Source of the DNA: Peribacillus saganii
Lineage (GTDB): Bacteria; Bacillota; Bacilli; Bacillales; DSM-1321
Reading direction: 5' to 3'
DNA length: 64,000 nt
NCBI RefSeq assembly: GCF_003429095.1
Contig: NZ_QVTE01000051.1
Span: 1 to 64,000 of the forward strand
Shown in pieces: positions 49,659 through 59,008 of this stretch. Numbering within the stretch: position 1 is the first letter of the stretch; the number at the start of each line of letters is the position of its first letter. Made by a program: the position numbers and the translations under genes. The notes under the pieces were generated by a model, which saw only the letters and a program-made list of their open reading frames with translations, ran no database searches and was not told the origin of the DNA.

Positions 49659-51938
49659 CTAGTTTAAAACATGGAAATCCCGCCAATTCTCCGGCAGCAT
49701 TCGTATATATCTGCTAGTGAGAAAGCGGTCGTCTACCAAGAAAATTTTTCCAGCATCTGTTTCCGATCGGATCAGCCTGCCGCCGGCTTGCAGTACTTTA
49801 TTGATTCCTGGAAATACATAAGCATAATCATAGCCATTTTTCCCATATTTCTGAAAGTAATTCTTAATAATGTCACGTTCAAAGCTTAGCTGAGGCAGGC
49901 CAACCCCTATGATAACCACGCCATTTAGCCGATCACCCTTTAAGTCGATTCCCTCAGAAAATATTCCGCCCATTACAGCAAAACCCAGCAGCAGCCCATT
50001 ACGCCCTTCACTAAACGAACCAAGGAAGGTTTCCCTATCCTGCTCGGTGAAGAAAGTATCCTGCACCAGCACCTCCGCTTTTGGATTAATAATCATGAAA
50101 GCATCTTGCACCTCACGTAAAAATTGATACGAAGGAAAGAAAACAAGATAATTCCCTGTTTCTTTGTTTTCGATTTCTTTCAGCAAGTCTACAATAGGCT
50201 TTATGGCCGCTGGGCGGTCTTTGTACCGGGTTGATAGAGGCAATATAGAAACTTCCGTTTGCTCAGCACTAAAAGGAGAGCCGATGGCAATATGGTAATC
50301 TTCCTCACCTCCACCAAGCAGCTCAGTATGGTAGGCGAGCGGAGCCAAAGTGGCCGAAAAGTGGACCTTAGCACAGAAACCCTTTCCCATCCGTTTTAAA
50401 TGAAGTGAAGGGTCAAGGCAGAACAGTTTCATACTGACTTCATTTTTTGTTGCCTCTGCATAGGTAACAAAGCTTTCGTCAAACAATTTTGCTATTCTTA
50501 TAAAAGAATGCACCTGAAAATATACTTCCAGGAGGGCTGAGTCGTTATTTGAGTTAACAATCAAAACGGACTCCGCTGCCTCCGAGAATTTTTCCAAAAG
50601 CGGCAGAATTTCATTAGGAAGCTGCTTTGAAACCAGCTTTTTTTCCTCACCACATTGTTTTTTTAGCGCAATAAAGTAATTGTTGATATTTGAAGACACT
50701 TCAAAAATTGCATAGTTGTTTCCTTTGTATTTCCTTTGCAAATCCAGGAATGCTTTTTTATGTAATATTGCAGAAAACATGTCTCTGCCACGTTCCACCA
50801 GATTATGTGCCTCATCTATCAGCAGCACAGTCTGCCGTTTTTGTTCCTCTAATAACCGTTTTAAGGATACCCGGGGATCAAAAATATAATTATAGTCACA
50901 AATAACCGCATCACTTGCAAAAGCCGCATCCAAAGAAAATTCGAACGGACATAGCCTGTGTTTTAAGGCATATGCTTCTATAACCTGCCTATTGATGAGG
51001 CCTTCGTTCATAAGAAGATCCAGCAGAGCATTATTCAAACGATCATAATAGCCCTCTGTAAATTCACAGGATCCCATGCTGCAGGCTTCATTCCTATTAA
51101 AGCAAATTTTATCCTTAGCGGTTATCACAACAACCTTCAGTTTTAGTCCGGCATCCAGCATTCTTGAGAAAGCATCTTCCGCTGCCTTCCGGGCGATCGT
51201 TTTTGCCGTCAAGTAAAAGATCCTTTTAGCATGTCCCGCGCCAATGGATTTCACTGCCGGGAATGAAACACTAATCGTTTTACCGATCCCCGTCGGAGCA
51301 TCAGCAAACAAGCTCCTTTTTTCCTCAATTGTTTTATAAACTGCTCCTGCCAGTTTACGCTGTCCACTCCTGTATTCGGGAAATGGAAATTCAAGTTTTG
51401 CTATGCTGTCATCCCGTTCGGCGATATGGTTTATTCTCCACTTGGCATATGGATAAAAACCTTCAAGCATTTCAATGATAAATTGCTGGAGCTCTGAGGA
51501 GGAATAGATCCGCAGGAAGCTTTTCTGTTCTTCAGAGACTGTTTGGTAGTAAGTTAATTTAACAGTGATCTCGCTCAGGCCGTGATCCATCGCATAAATA
51601 TATGCATAGCATTGTGCCTGAGCCCAGTGAACGGGATAACTATACTCTTCAATGTTCACTAATTCGCCGCCAGTGGACTTTATTTCTTCGACCGTGACTC
51701 CATTACCACTAAAAAGCAGCCCATCACACCGGCCCTCAAGCGTGAATACTAATTCTTCATACGGAATATCTGCTCTAAGGAATACCTCACTTTGATCATT
51801 GCCACTGTATTCGTTCTGTACCTTATTATGTGCCTTTGTCCCTTCGGAAAACGATACCGCCGCCCTGAAGCGGGAAGAGATACTCCCGCTGCGGTATACA
51901 TATTCCACAAGTGTTCTGACTGATAGCCTGTACAGCAT
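49659..51938 (-). CDS. Rad3/DinG-type Fe-S DNA helicase with N-terminal Cas4-like nuclease domain
   Basis: A 759-residue protein. The N-terminal ~170 residues look like a PD-(D/E)xK nuclease (EGRCDGLLF, VEEIKSTGG). The helicase follows: Walker A DAPTGIGKTIS, four Fe-S cysteines (KICFNRNEACSMGSC and the CPFEF region), DEAH box LLIDEAHNLVERG, and motif VI GRLIRSETDAGKIF near the end. It probably acts in DNA repair or recombination. ATG 51938 (MLYRLSVRTLVEYV) fits GGGGGAG and homologues; ATG 51959 is an alternative. Confidence 0.87.
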   Translation of the reverse strand: MLYRLSVRTLVEYVYRSGSISSRFRAAVSFSEGTKAHNKVQNEYSGNDQSEVFLRADIPYEELVFTLEGRCDGLLFSGNGVTVEEIKSTGGELVNIEEYSYPVHWAQAQCYAYIYAMDHGLSEITVKLTYYQTVSEEQKSFLRIYSSSELQQFIIEMLEGFYPYAKWRINHIAERDDSIAKLEFPFPEYRSGQRKLAGAVYKTIEEKRSLFADAPTGIGKTISVSFPAVKSIGAGHAKRIFYLTAKTIARKAAEDAFSRMLDAGLKLKVVVITAKDKICFNRNEACSMGSCEFTEGYYDRLNNALLDLLMNEGLINRQVIEAYALKHRLCPFEFSLDAAFASDAVICDYNYIFDPRVSLKRLLEEQKRQTVLLIDEAHNLVERGRDMFSAILHKKAFLDLQRKYKGNNYAIFEVSSNINNYFIALKKQCGEEKKLVSKQLPNEILPLLEKFSEAAESVLIVNSNNDSALLEVYFQVHSFIRIAKLFDESFVTYAEATKNEVSMKLFCLDPSLHLKRMGKGFCAKVHFSATLAPLAYHTELLGGGEEDYHIAIGSPFSAEQTEVSILPLSTRYKDRPAAIKPIVDLLKEIENKETGNYLVFFPSYQFLREVQDAFMIINPKAEVLVQDTFFTEQDRETFLGSFSEGRNGLLLGFAVMGGIFSEGIDLKGDRLNGVVIIGVGLPQLSFERDIIKNYFQKYGKNGYDYAYVFPGINKVLQAGGRLIRSETDAGKIFLVDDRFLTSRYIRMLPENWRDFHVLN

Positions 51939-52228
51939 AAGGTTTCTCCCCCGCTCCATTGATTTATCTCCATCTTAATCGTTGGTCTATAATTTTTAAA
52001 GCCACACTGCTATTATATAAGTCAAAAAGGCATACGAATCTGCTGGTATGGTGGAAAAAACAGAAAATCCAGATTAAATGGCCTGCGCAAAAATGCTGTC
52101 GCTTATGATTTCGTTAGTTGGATCGGACAAACCTTGCACTTATAGGAGGCTTTATCAGCGTTTTACAATAAAAATATGTCGGGTCTAGGCTGAAAATGAT
52201 GTAATTAGCTGCTCGCTCGTGCTATTAA

Positions 52229-52257
52229 AAAAGGAAAAGGCACCTTTTCCAGGTGCC
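52229..52257 (-). terminator. Terminator after the first ydjO-like gene
   Basis: GGCACCT and AGGTGCC pair; the minus strand continues TTTTCCTTTTTT. Confidence 0.75.
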
Positions 52258-52274
52258 AATCAAAAACCATTCTA

Positions 52275-52475
52275 TTATGCTTGGGTAATTCTTGGATTAT
52301 TAATAGCCTGGAGCATTTTTGTACTGGCGGCCATTTCACTGCCGCAAAGTGGACAAATCTGGCTTCCTTCTGTTCGAAAATTATCACGAATCCAGCCTTT
52401 ACATGTATCGGAAGTACATTCCCATACTTTCGTTTCTTCCGGTGGTACTTCTTCAACATTTTTGCGATTATACAT
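52275..52475 (-). CDS. Cold-inducible YdjO family zinc-ribbon protein, copy 1
   Basis: A 66-residue protein with VWECTSDTCKGWIRDNF and ICPLCGSEM, a four-cysteine zinc ribbon of the YdjO family. ATG 52475 fits AAAGGAG 8 bp upstream; the GTG at 52484 is too close. A related gene lies at 55317-55523. Confidence 0.82.
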   Translation of the reverse strand: MYNRKNVEEVPPEETKVWECTSDTCKGWIRDNFRTEGSQICPLCGSEMAASTKMLQAINNPRITQA

Positions 52476-52484
52476 GCGTCCCAC

Positions 52485-53426
52485 TCCTTTACGTCATTTG
52501 GTTAGTGCATTAATGCCAAATCAGCTCTGCATATAAATTGGACGAAATAAAAACTATACCAATGCTGACGTCTTTCTTTATTATAACACAACTTACCAAT
52601 TTTCAGGAAGAAGTCCGTTCACAAGAAAAGTGCAGCCGGTCGAAATGAAAAAACGGCTTAAATCGCCACGTCCTCACAAAGCTAATGCTTTGGTTTGTGC
52701 GATGGATACTGCCGTAGTGTTCCTTGTTATGTTTGTCTGGCTTTATTTTACTCCTTAAAAAGTTGCTGGGCACTGAAGCTGGATATAGATGGAAAAATCC
52801 CCCGCTGCTTTCATTAGCAGCGGAGGATTTTTTTATTTTAAAGTAGCATTTACCGGTCTTGCCAGGATAATTCCTGCACTAAAGACCGGTGATCATAGCC
52901 TTCGATTCATAAATGAAGACTAGGGAGAGTATATCGCGTTTCAACCTAAAACAATGAAAGCCCTGCCTCTCTCTCATCCTTACGGTTCCTAGACCGCGCC
53001 AGTAGAATCAGATTCAAGCATTTTATTAAAGGTGAAGACGTTCCAACCGTTAATGATTTTTACATGGATAAAAGTAATTAAGGAGTTATATGAACGAAGA
53101 ATTTCATCTGCGGAAATTGTTTACGGACTTCTGCATCACCAGCAGCTTAAGACTGTGGGAAATCCGTATGTGCGATACTAAATCACATTTGCTTTAATAA
53201 AATGTTCATGCAATTTACCCTCCTAATGTTCTTTTCCCGTTCCTAGGAAATATAAACATCAGAAATTGAATTGTAGCACGGTTATTTATATTTGTCAAAG
53301 TAATTTAGGAACTTTAATCGCGCCAGCAATCCAGAGTCACTCCAACTTTAGGATTATTTGGAAAAATTTTATAGTGAAAGTCGTTTGCTGGTGATAGAAT
53401 GTTAGCTGTAAATATTATTTAAGGAC
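52485..53426. other. 940-bp region with gene scraps and one strong terminator
   Basis: Contains a 37-codon frame at 52645-52758 (ending DTAVVFLVMFVWLYFTP, a C-terminal membrane-helix-like scrap without ribosome site). A perfect-type terminator follows at 52797-52835 (AATCCCCCGCTGCT with AGCAGCGGAGGATT, then T7), suggesting a gene once ended here. Further on are an open stretch 52993-53181 (IKELYERRISSAEIVYGLLH) and an overlapping 35-codon frame from ATG 53090 with AAGGAG. None is recognised. Confidence 0.45.
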
Positions 53427-53452
53427 CGAAACTTTATTCTCCTATAGACGAC
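53427..53452 (+). promoter_or_regulatory. ECF sigma promoter upstream of sigX (autoregulation)
   Basis: CGAAAC (53427-53432), 16 bp, CGAC (53449-53452). This matches the sigma-X/sigma-W promoter pattern (GTAAC or GAAAC at -35, CG(A/T)C at -10) and sits 23 bp before the start codon, consistent with sigX driving its own operon. Confidence 0.65.
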
Positions 53453-53474
53453 TAATTTTTACAGGAGGTTTGAC

Positions 53475-54026
53475 ATGAACAGCAAGCTCCAAGAGTTATA
53501 TGATAAATATCACCAAAACCTTTTTCAATTTTTATTTTATATGGTAAAAAACCGGGAACAGGCAGAAGACCTGGTTCAGGAAGTATATATAAGAGTTTTG
53601 AATTCTTATGACCGATTTGAAGGACGGAGCAGTGAAAAAACATGGATTTTTTCAATAGCACGCCATGCCGCTTTGGATTATCTCCGCAAACAGAACAGAT
53701 GGAGTCAGCGAATCTTTTCAGCATTCGATTTAACGAAGCGGCCAATCCTTGATACTTCCCCCCTACCGGAAGAAATCGCTGTCCAGAACGAAATGATCCA
53801 GCAGATGTACCGCTGTATGGACAAATGTACCGTTGACCAACGCTCCGTGGTGATTTTGCGCTATATTCAATCACTAACCATTTCAGAAACTGCCCAAATT
53901 CTTGGCTGGACGGAAGGAAAAGTCAAGACCACGCAGCATCGGGCCATTCAGGTGTTAAAAGCGAACATGAGAGAATTATCAGAGAAGGAGGAATCCATCG
54001 ATGAAAAAATTCAATTACGAAGATAG
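53475..54026 (+). CDS. sigX: ECF RNA polymerase sigma factor SigX
   Basis: A 183-residue ECF sigma factor controlling envelope-charge and antimicrobial-peptide defence genes in Bacillus. Region 2 is clear (FQFLFYMVKNREQAEDLVQE, then TWIFSIARHAALDYLRKQ) and region 4 is at the end (SLTISETAQILGWTEGKVKT). ACAGGAGG precedes ATG. It overlaps the anti-sigma gene by 26 bp. Confidence 0.93.
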   Translation: MNSKLQELYDKYHQNLFQFLFYMVKNREQAEDLVQEVYIRVLNSYDRFEGRSSEKTWIFSIARHAALDYLRKQNRWSQRIFSAFDLTKRPILDTSPLPEEIAVQNEMIQQMYRCMDKCTVDQRSVVILRYIQSLTISETAQILGWTEGKVKTTQHRAIQVLKANMRELSEKEESIDEKIQLRR

Positions 54027-55128
54027 TGATATAGAAAATATTCTGCAACAAATGCCTGAGGTCAGAGATAACCGGAAAATGCTGGAAATTTTGGAGCGCG
54101 CTGAAAAGCTCTCCAAAAAACGGAAGGGTTTGGGCTGGGTAATGCCTGCTGCAGCATCTGCAGCGGCCATACTGCTTTTTGCCTTGATCAGTACATCTAT
54201 CTTTCAAAACGACAGAAATAGAAACACTGCTGGCCTCAACTCTAAAGAAGACGCTTCTACGGCAGCACCTATAGAAAAAAAGGCTTCATCAACGGAGAAG
54301 CGTTTTGTTATAATGCCTGATCAGAATTTCATAACATTTTCGATTACAGGCATGGATCAGGCAGGGCTCATTATGCCACTGAATATTCCAGTAAGCATGG
54401 CTGTAGAAGAAAATGCTTCCCCTGCCGTTCTGTACACTAAATACATTGACAAGATGAAAAATGAACAGTGGGGACTGGCTCCGCTGGATTTTAAAAACCA
54501 TGCCACATTTTCTGAAGCTTCTGACGCCAATGGCAATAAGACACTTGTGGTAGATATGATAAAAAACAGTTCCTTAGGTGTATCATCGGCCGGGACCGCC
54601 TTTATGGATTCTCTGAAAGAGTCCTTCCGCTGGCACGGATATAACCAAATTGAGTTTCAGACTCAGGGCCAAAAAGGTACAATTCTAGGCAATACCGAAT
54701 ACACCAGTATTCCACTTGTCGCTGAAGGAAAAAAAGCTTATTTCCAATATATATATGGACAGGATTATCCGTCGTTTCTCGTTCCATCGCCGGATACTTA
54801 TCCCGACTTTTCTAAGGCACTGAATGCCATGGAAAGCGAGCAGTTTACCCTCCAGGCACCACTCCATGCCCCTATCCCAGGCGGGGTGGATATCAGCAAT
54901 ATATTGATTGAAGGCAGCCATGCTGAAGTTAAGTTTACAGCTGATAGCGGATTAATGGACAATGAAACCTTCGTGATGATGCTCGATGCTATCTTGCTGT
55001 CCGCCAAAGAGTTTGGTTTCCGGACGGTAACTTTTTCAGGTGCACAGAATGCCAACATTGATCAAATCGGGACTATTAAACTCGGCATGCCAAATGAAGT
55101 TCCAGCAGCCCCAAATCCTGTTCAATAA
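54001..55128 (+). CDS. rsiX: Anti-sigma-X factor RsiX-like
   Basis: A 375-residue membrane protein: short cytoplasmic N-terminus that should bind SigX (about 1-40), one transmembrane helix (about 45-67) and a large extracytoplasmic domain (GerMN-like repeats around 130-370). It holds SigX inactive until an envelope signal. Overlap with sigX and the shared promoter support the pairing. Terminator at 55249-55283. Confidence 0.88.
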   Translation: MKKFNYEDSDIENILQQMPEVRDNRKMLEILERAEKLSKKRKGLGWVMPAAASAAAILLFALISTSIFQNDRNRNTAGLNSKEDASTAAPIEKKASSTEKRFVIMPDQNFITFSITGMDQAGLIMPLNIPVSMAVEENASPAVLYTKYIDKMKNEQWGLAPLDFKNHATFSEASDANGNKTLVVDMIKNSSLGVSSAGTAFMDSLKESFRWHGYNQIEFQTQGQKGTILGNTEYTSIPLVAEGKKAYFQYIYGQDYPSFLVPSPDTYPDFSKALNAMESEQFTLQAPLHAPIPGGVDISNILIEGSHAEVKFTADSGLMDNETFVMMLDAILLSAKEFGFRTVTFSGAQNANIDQIGTIKLGMPNEVPAAPNPVQ

Positions 55129-55248
55129 GATTTAATGAACAATTCCTTTTAATAATAGAACGATAAATACTGATATGAACAATTTGATTCAGAACGGAAA
55201 CCGTGAAAATGGCAAAGGTATTGAAGTAATATTTTATCGGGCTAGATT

Positions 55249-55283
55249 AAAAAGGACCCTGTCACATGACGGAGTCCTTTTTT
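55249..55283 (+). terminator. Terminator of the sigX-rsiX operon
   Basis: AAAAAGGAC plus further arm bases pair with GTCCTTTTT (about 15 bp with two G-T pairs) around ACAT, ending in a T run. Confidence 0.75.
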
Positions 55284-55316
55284 GGTGAAAATGAATATGT
55301 TTTCAGGCGTTTTTCG

Positions 55317-55523
55317 TTATCTAAAAGTGCGAAAATCATTTCTTATTTGAGGCAATTCCCGAACCTCTTCCTTCAGTGCTCCTCCGCACATCGGACAGGA
55401 ATGATTATCCATGACAAATTCCTGGCGCATCCAGCCGTTGCACAACTCGGATTCGCAGGCATACACAACTGTTTCTTCCATTATGGTAACCTGTTCTTCT
55501 GCATTCTTCTTAGCAAAGTACAT
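55317..55523 (-). CDS. Cold-inducible YdjO family zinc-ribbon protein, copy 2
   Basis: A 68-residue protein: YACESELCNGWMRQEFV and SCPMCGGAL give the YdjO four-cysteine ribbon. ATG 55523 fits AAAAGGAGG. About 2.8 kb from the first copy and clearly divergent from it, so an old duplication. Confidence 0.82.
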   Translation of the reverse strand: MYFAKKNAEEQVTIMEETVVYACESELCNGWMRQEFVMDNHSCPMCGGALKEEVRELPQIRNDFRTFR

Positions 55524-55633
55524 GAGCAGCCTCCTTTTGTCGGCGTTCCTTGTTAAACAGGGCGCTACCGCTTCTTTCGTTAGTATATTCATTTTGCTCA
55601 TGTTTTATTTGCCGCAATAGGATTAGTTACACT

Positions 55634-57769
55634 TTAAGGAGTTTTTTGAAATGTGACTGCCGGGTATTTTACAAGAACTGCTTTGATTTGAAAATAACTG
55701 ATATTTTCAGGCAAAGTCTCTTTAATAGGTTTTAGCTTTTCAGCTCCAATGTTCCTTATGGCATTAATTATTAGCTCCTGCTCTGAATTACCAACAATCT
55801 GTTCCCAATCCAGAGGCATTTCTTCCTGTGCACAGCGAATAATATGGTTTTCGACTGTTACCACTGACAGATTAAGCTGTGCAGCAATTTCATCAAATGA
55901 AGCACCGGAGTTATATAGTTTATAAGAATCCAGATAGCTTCCTTTTTTTACTTGCTGTTTCGTACTAATGCTTTGAATTGGTTCTGCTTTTGCAACAGGA
56001 TTTTGACTAAGATAACCACTGATTGCCTTGAGAAATGCTGCTCCATACCGTTCTGCTTTTTGTTCACCGACTCCTTTAACCTGAAGGAATTCCTCCTTGG
56101 TTTGAGGCTGTTTTAAGCTCATGTCTTTTAAAGCAGCGTCTGAAAAAATGATAAACGGCGGTACTCCTTCGCCGGCCGCAAGTTCTTTCCTAACAGCCCG
56201 AAGCTTTTCAAACAGAACGTCATCAGTCTGAGCAGCAGTGATTGTAAGTTGCTGCTTCCTCAGTACCCTTTCCTTGTTTAGCAATACCTCTTTTCCCAGG
56301 TTGGTTACATCAAGTACGGGGTATTGCCCTCCGGAAATTCCGATATATTGCCTGGAAGCGAGAAAATCAATGAACTCTGCTATTTCTTTCGCTGACCTCT
56401 GTTTCATAATCCCATAAGTAGATAGTTTATCAAATCCAAAATCAGCTATCTTCTTATTTTTTGACCCTGCCAGTACCTGGCTGATCAGTGTACGGCCAAA
56501 CCGTTCACCCATTCGAATCATACATGACAGAACCATTTGAGCTTCTACGGTAACATCCTCTACAGACCGAGTATCAAGACAATTGCCGCATCGGCCGCAG
56601 GGCTCGGAATTCTCTTCCCCAAAATACTGCAGGATAAATGATTGCAAACAATCTTCCGTATGGCAGTAATCCTTCATTTGGTTCAGTTTTTTCAGTTCTT
56701 GCTCTCTTCTAGAATCAGAGGTACTTGATTGGTCAATAAGAAAGCGCTGAACTCTAATATCCTGAGCGGAATAAAGCAGGATGCATTCACTATCAAGGCC
56801 ATCCCGCCCTGCACGGCCTGCTTCCTGATAATAGCTCTCCATATTTTTGGGCATTTGATAGTGAAAAACCATTCGTACATTCGTTTTATTAATTCCCATT
56901 CCGAAGGCTGATGTGGCAACCATTATTTTGATATCATCGTTTAAAAACAGTTCCTGCTGGCTGGCACGCTCAGATTCATTCATCCCGGCATGGTAGCGGC
57001 CGGCCTTGTAGCCCTTTTTCAATAAGTACTGATAAAGATTATCCACTTCTTTTCTCGTTGCTCCGTATACTATGCCGGATTCCTGTTTGTTTTTTGACAA
57101 ATAACGTTCAAGGAATGTTAGGCTGTTTTCATCCTTTACAACTGAAAATGATAGATTGGTCCGTTCAAAGCCGGTAATGATTGTATTCTCTTCCGAGATG
57201 CCGAGCAAGCTGCAAATATCCTCTCTTACCGTAGGTGTAGCAGTAGCGGTTAACGCCAATACTCGAGGATTACCAGGCAGCTTTGACATCAAAGAGCTGA
57301 TCTTTAAATAGCTAGGCCGAAAATCGTGTCCCCATTGAGAAATGCAATGTGCTTCATCCACTGCAACGAGGGAGATATCCAATTGCTTAAGCTCTTCCAA
57401 AAAGTAAGGAGATTCCAGCCGTTCAGGAGCCATGTAGATTAATTTGTAGCGGCCCTTTACCGCATCATCCAGCCTTTTGCTTACCTCTGAAGCGGTTATC
57501 GAGCTATTGATAAAGGTTGCCGGGATTCCAGCCTGAACCAGTGAATCTACTTGGTCTTTCATTAAGGAAATGAGCGGGGAGATAACGAGAGTAGAGCCAG
57601 GGAGAAGCAGTGCAGGAATTTGGTAGCATACCGATTTACCGCCGCCAGTCGGCATAATTCCTGCAGCGGGAACACCATCTAAAACAAATTCAATAATTTT
57701 TTCCTGGCCAGGCCGAAACGAGTCATAGCCAAAATACTTTTTTAGATACTCTCTTGCTTTTTTAATCAA
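55634..57769 (-). CDS. recQ: ATP-dependent DNA helicase RecQ
   Basis: A 711-residue 3'-5' helicase for recombination and fork repair. Helicase motifs: GYDSFRPGQEKIIEF, GIMPTGGGKSVCYQ (Walker A), VDEAHCISQWGHDFRPSY, GRAGRDGLDSE. The RQC domain has the zinc site (YCHTEDCLQ, CGRCGNC), an HRDC domain lies near 510-590 and a winged-helix region at the end (SFDEIAAQLNLSVVTVENHI). TTG start at 57769 with AGAGGG 7 bp upstream. Confidence 0.93.
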   Translation of the reverse strand: MIKKAREYLKKYFGYDSFRPGQEKIIEFVLDGVPAAGIMPTGGGKSVCYQIPALLLPGSTLVISPLISLMKDQVDSLVQAGIPATFINSSITASEVSKRLDDAVKGRYKLIYMAPERLESPYFLEELKQLDISLVAVDEAHCISQWGHDFRPSYLKISSLMSKLPGNPRVLALTATATPTVREDICSLLGISEENTIITGFERTNLSFSVVKDENSLTFLERYLSKNKQESGIVYGATRKEVDNLYQYLLKKGYKAGRYHAGMNESERASQQELFLNDDIKIMVATSAFGMGINKTNVRMVFHYQMPKNMESYYQEAGRAGRDGLDSECILLYSAQDIRVQRFLIDQSSTSDSRREQELKKLNQMKDYCHTEDCLQSFILQYFGEENSEPCGRCGNCLDTRSVEDVTVEAQMVLSCMIRMGERFGRTLISQVLAGSKNKKIADFGFDKLSTYGIMKQRSAKEIAEFIDFLASRQYIGISGGQYPVLDVTNLGKEVLLNKERVLRKQQLTITAAQTDDVLFEKLRAVRKELAAGEGVPPFIIFSDAALKDMSLKQPQTKEEFLQVKGVGEQKAERYGAAFLKAISGYLSQNPVAKAEPIQSISTKQQVKKGSYLDSYKLYNSGASFDEIAAQLNLSVVTVENHIIRCAQEEMPLDWEQIVGNSEQELIINAIRNIGAEKLKPIKETLPENISYFQIKAVLVKYPAVTFQKTP

Positions 57770-58257
57770 AACTTATCCCTCTATTCTTGGTCGCGTCTTA
57801 TAAAATCATTAGGTAGCGCAAACTATGGTAAGCAGAATGATATAATTGTATCGCTTTTTTAATGATTTTTCATTAATTTAAGAGATATAGGTTAGAATCG
57901 GCCGATGGATTTTTACGCTCGTTTGTAAGGGGGTATAACTCGGGAGTAAGGTACTAAATAAAATGAAGAACTTTGAAAAGCGGGTTTGTTTTTTAACTAA
58001 TATTGATGATTTTTACAAGAGATGTACCCACCTTGACTACTTCTATATAGTTTTTCAGCAAGATTTTAAACAAAAACATCAACTTCTTTGTTGTTTCAGT
58101 AATCATCATTAAAACATACCGTTCTGGGTACCATTCTTTTTTTATTGCTTTTGCCAACTTTTTACCTTTATCGCCAACTACGAGGATTTTATCAGTGAAT
58201 CAATTTCACGACAATTTCCGAGATCCAAAATCAGGAAAAACCCCTCATGTCTTGTAA
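57770..58257. other. 490-bp intergenic region with a possible decayed gene
   Basis: On the minus strand 57993-58199 is open for 68 codons and reads FTDKILVVGDKGKKLAKAIK then KKEWYPERYVLMMITE, protein-like but with no usable start and no recognised family. A plus-strand frame of 49 codons from ATG 57963 overlaps it and is weaker. Confidence 0.35.
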
Positions 58258-58299
58258 AAGAGCCGCTGCAGTGTTCCATCAAACACTGCAGCAGCTCTT
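58258..58299 (-). terminator. Terminator overlapping the sirC stop codon
   Basis: AAGAGC-GCTGCAGTGTT pairs with AACACTGCAGC-GCTCTT around six bases (18-bp stem, one mismatch). Confidence 0.8.
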
Positions 58300-58903
58300 A
58301 ATGAAACAGCTTGTTAAATTCATCTTCCCAATTCCCCGCCCGAAAAAATGAGTCGGAGGCAATTTCTTGAAGCAGTTTTATTTTCTGATTAGAATTAAGT
58401 GAACTCTCTATAATTTTCTTTCTGACATCAAATAAAAAATATGTAAATTGTTCATATTCCTGGCTATAGCTTTCTTCCAGTTCACGCCTTAGTCTGACCG
58501 CCAAAGAAGGGCTCGCGCCGGAAGTTGATACTGAAATTGTAAGCAGACCCCTTTTAAAAGCTGCAGCCGTATGGAAGCTGGAACCTGCCGGATCATCTGC
58601 GATATTGACCAACTGGTGTGGTTTACAGGCCTCTTTGACAGCCTGATTGATTTCACTGCTATTTGAGGCAGCTACTACAATATAGGCATCCATCGTATCC
58701 TCAGGTTTAAATTCCCTGCTATGCCAAATGCATAAGTTTTGCTCCGTATGCCGCACCAATTTTGACGTCAGGGATGGGCTGACGATTGTGACATTAGCCT
58801 CTGCTTCCAGAAGTCCCTGTATTTTTCTTTCTGCAACCTTACCGCCCCCAACCACAAGTACCCGTTTGCCTTTTAAATCTAGCATGATGGAATATCCGCT
58901 CAT
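58298..58903 (-). CDS. sirC: Precorrin-2 dehydrogenase (SirC)
   Basis: Oxidises precorrin-2 to sirohydrochlorin with NAD in siroheme synthesis. The 201-residue protein has the Rossmann motif LVVGGGKVAERKI, VVAASNSSEINQ, NIADDPAGSSFHTAA and the siroheme-synthase block ISVSTSGASPSLA. No methyltransferase domain, as in Bacillus SirC/YlnF. It follows sumT-hemD by 105 bp on the same strand. Confidence 0.9.
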   Translation of the reverse strand: MSGYSIMLDLKGKRVLVVGGGKVAERKIQGLLEAEANVTIVSPSLTSKLVRHTEQNLCIWHSREFKPEDTMDAYIVVAASNSSEINQAVKEACKPHQLVNIADDPAGSSFHTAAAFKRGLLTISVSTSGASPSLAVRLRRELEESYSQEYEQFTYFLFDVRKKIIESSLNSNQKIKLLQEIASDSFFRAGNWEDEFNKLFH

Positions 58904-59008
58904 AAAACTTCTTCTCTCCTTGTTTTAGGATACCGCTTTGCCCATCCTTCAATTAAGAAAAGCGTTCTTCCATTTTCATTCCTGCTCCATTCATAGCTGA
59001 AGTTAAGA

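Noticed and set aside
49659-51938. Cas4/DinG-type helicase as part of a defence system
   Set aside because: Single housekeeping-like Fe-S helicase with a nuclease domain, common in Bacillus; no cas or defence partners beside it.
57963-58112. 49-codon plus-strand ORF
   Set aside because: Weak start site and overlaps a more protein-like frame on the other strand.
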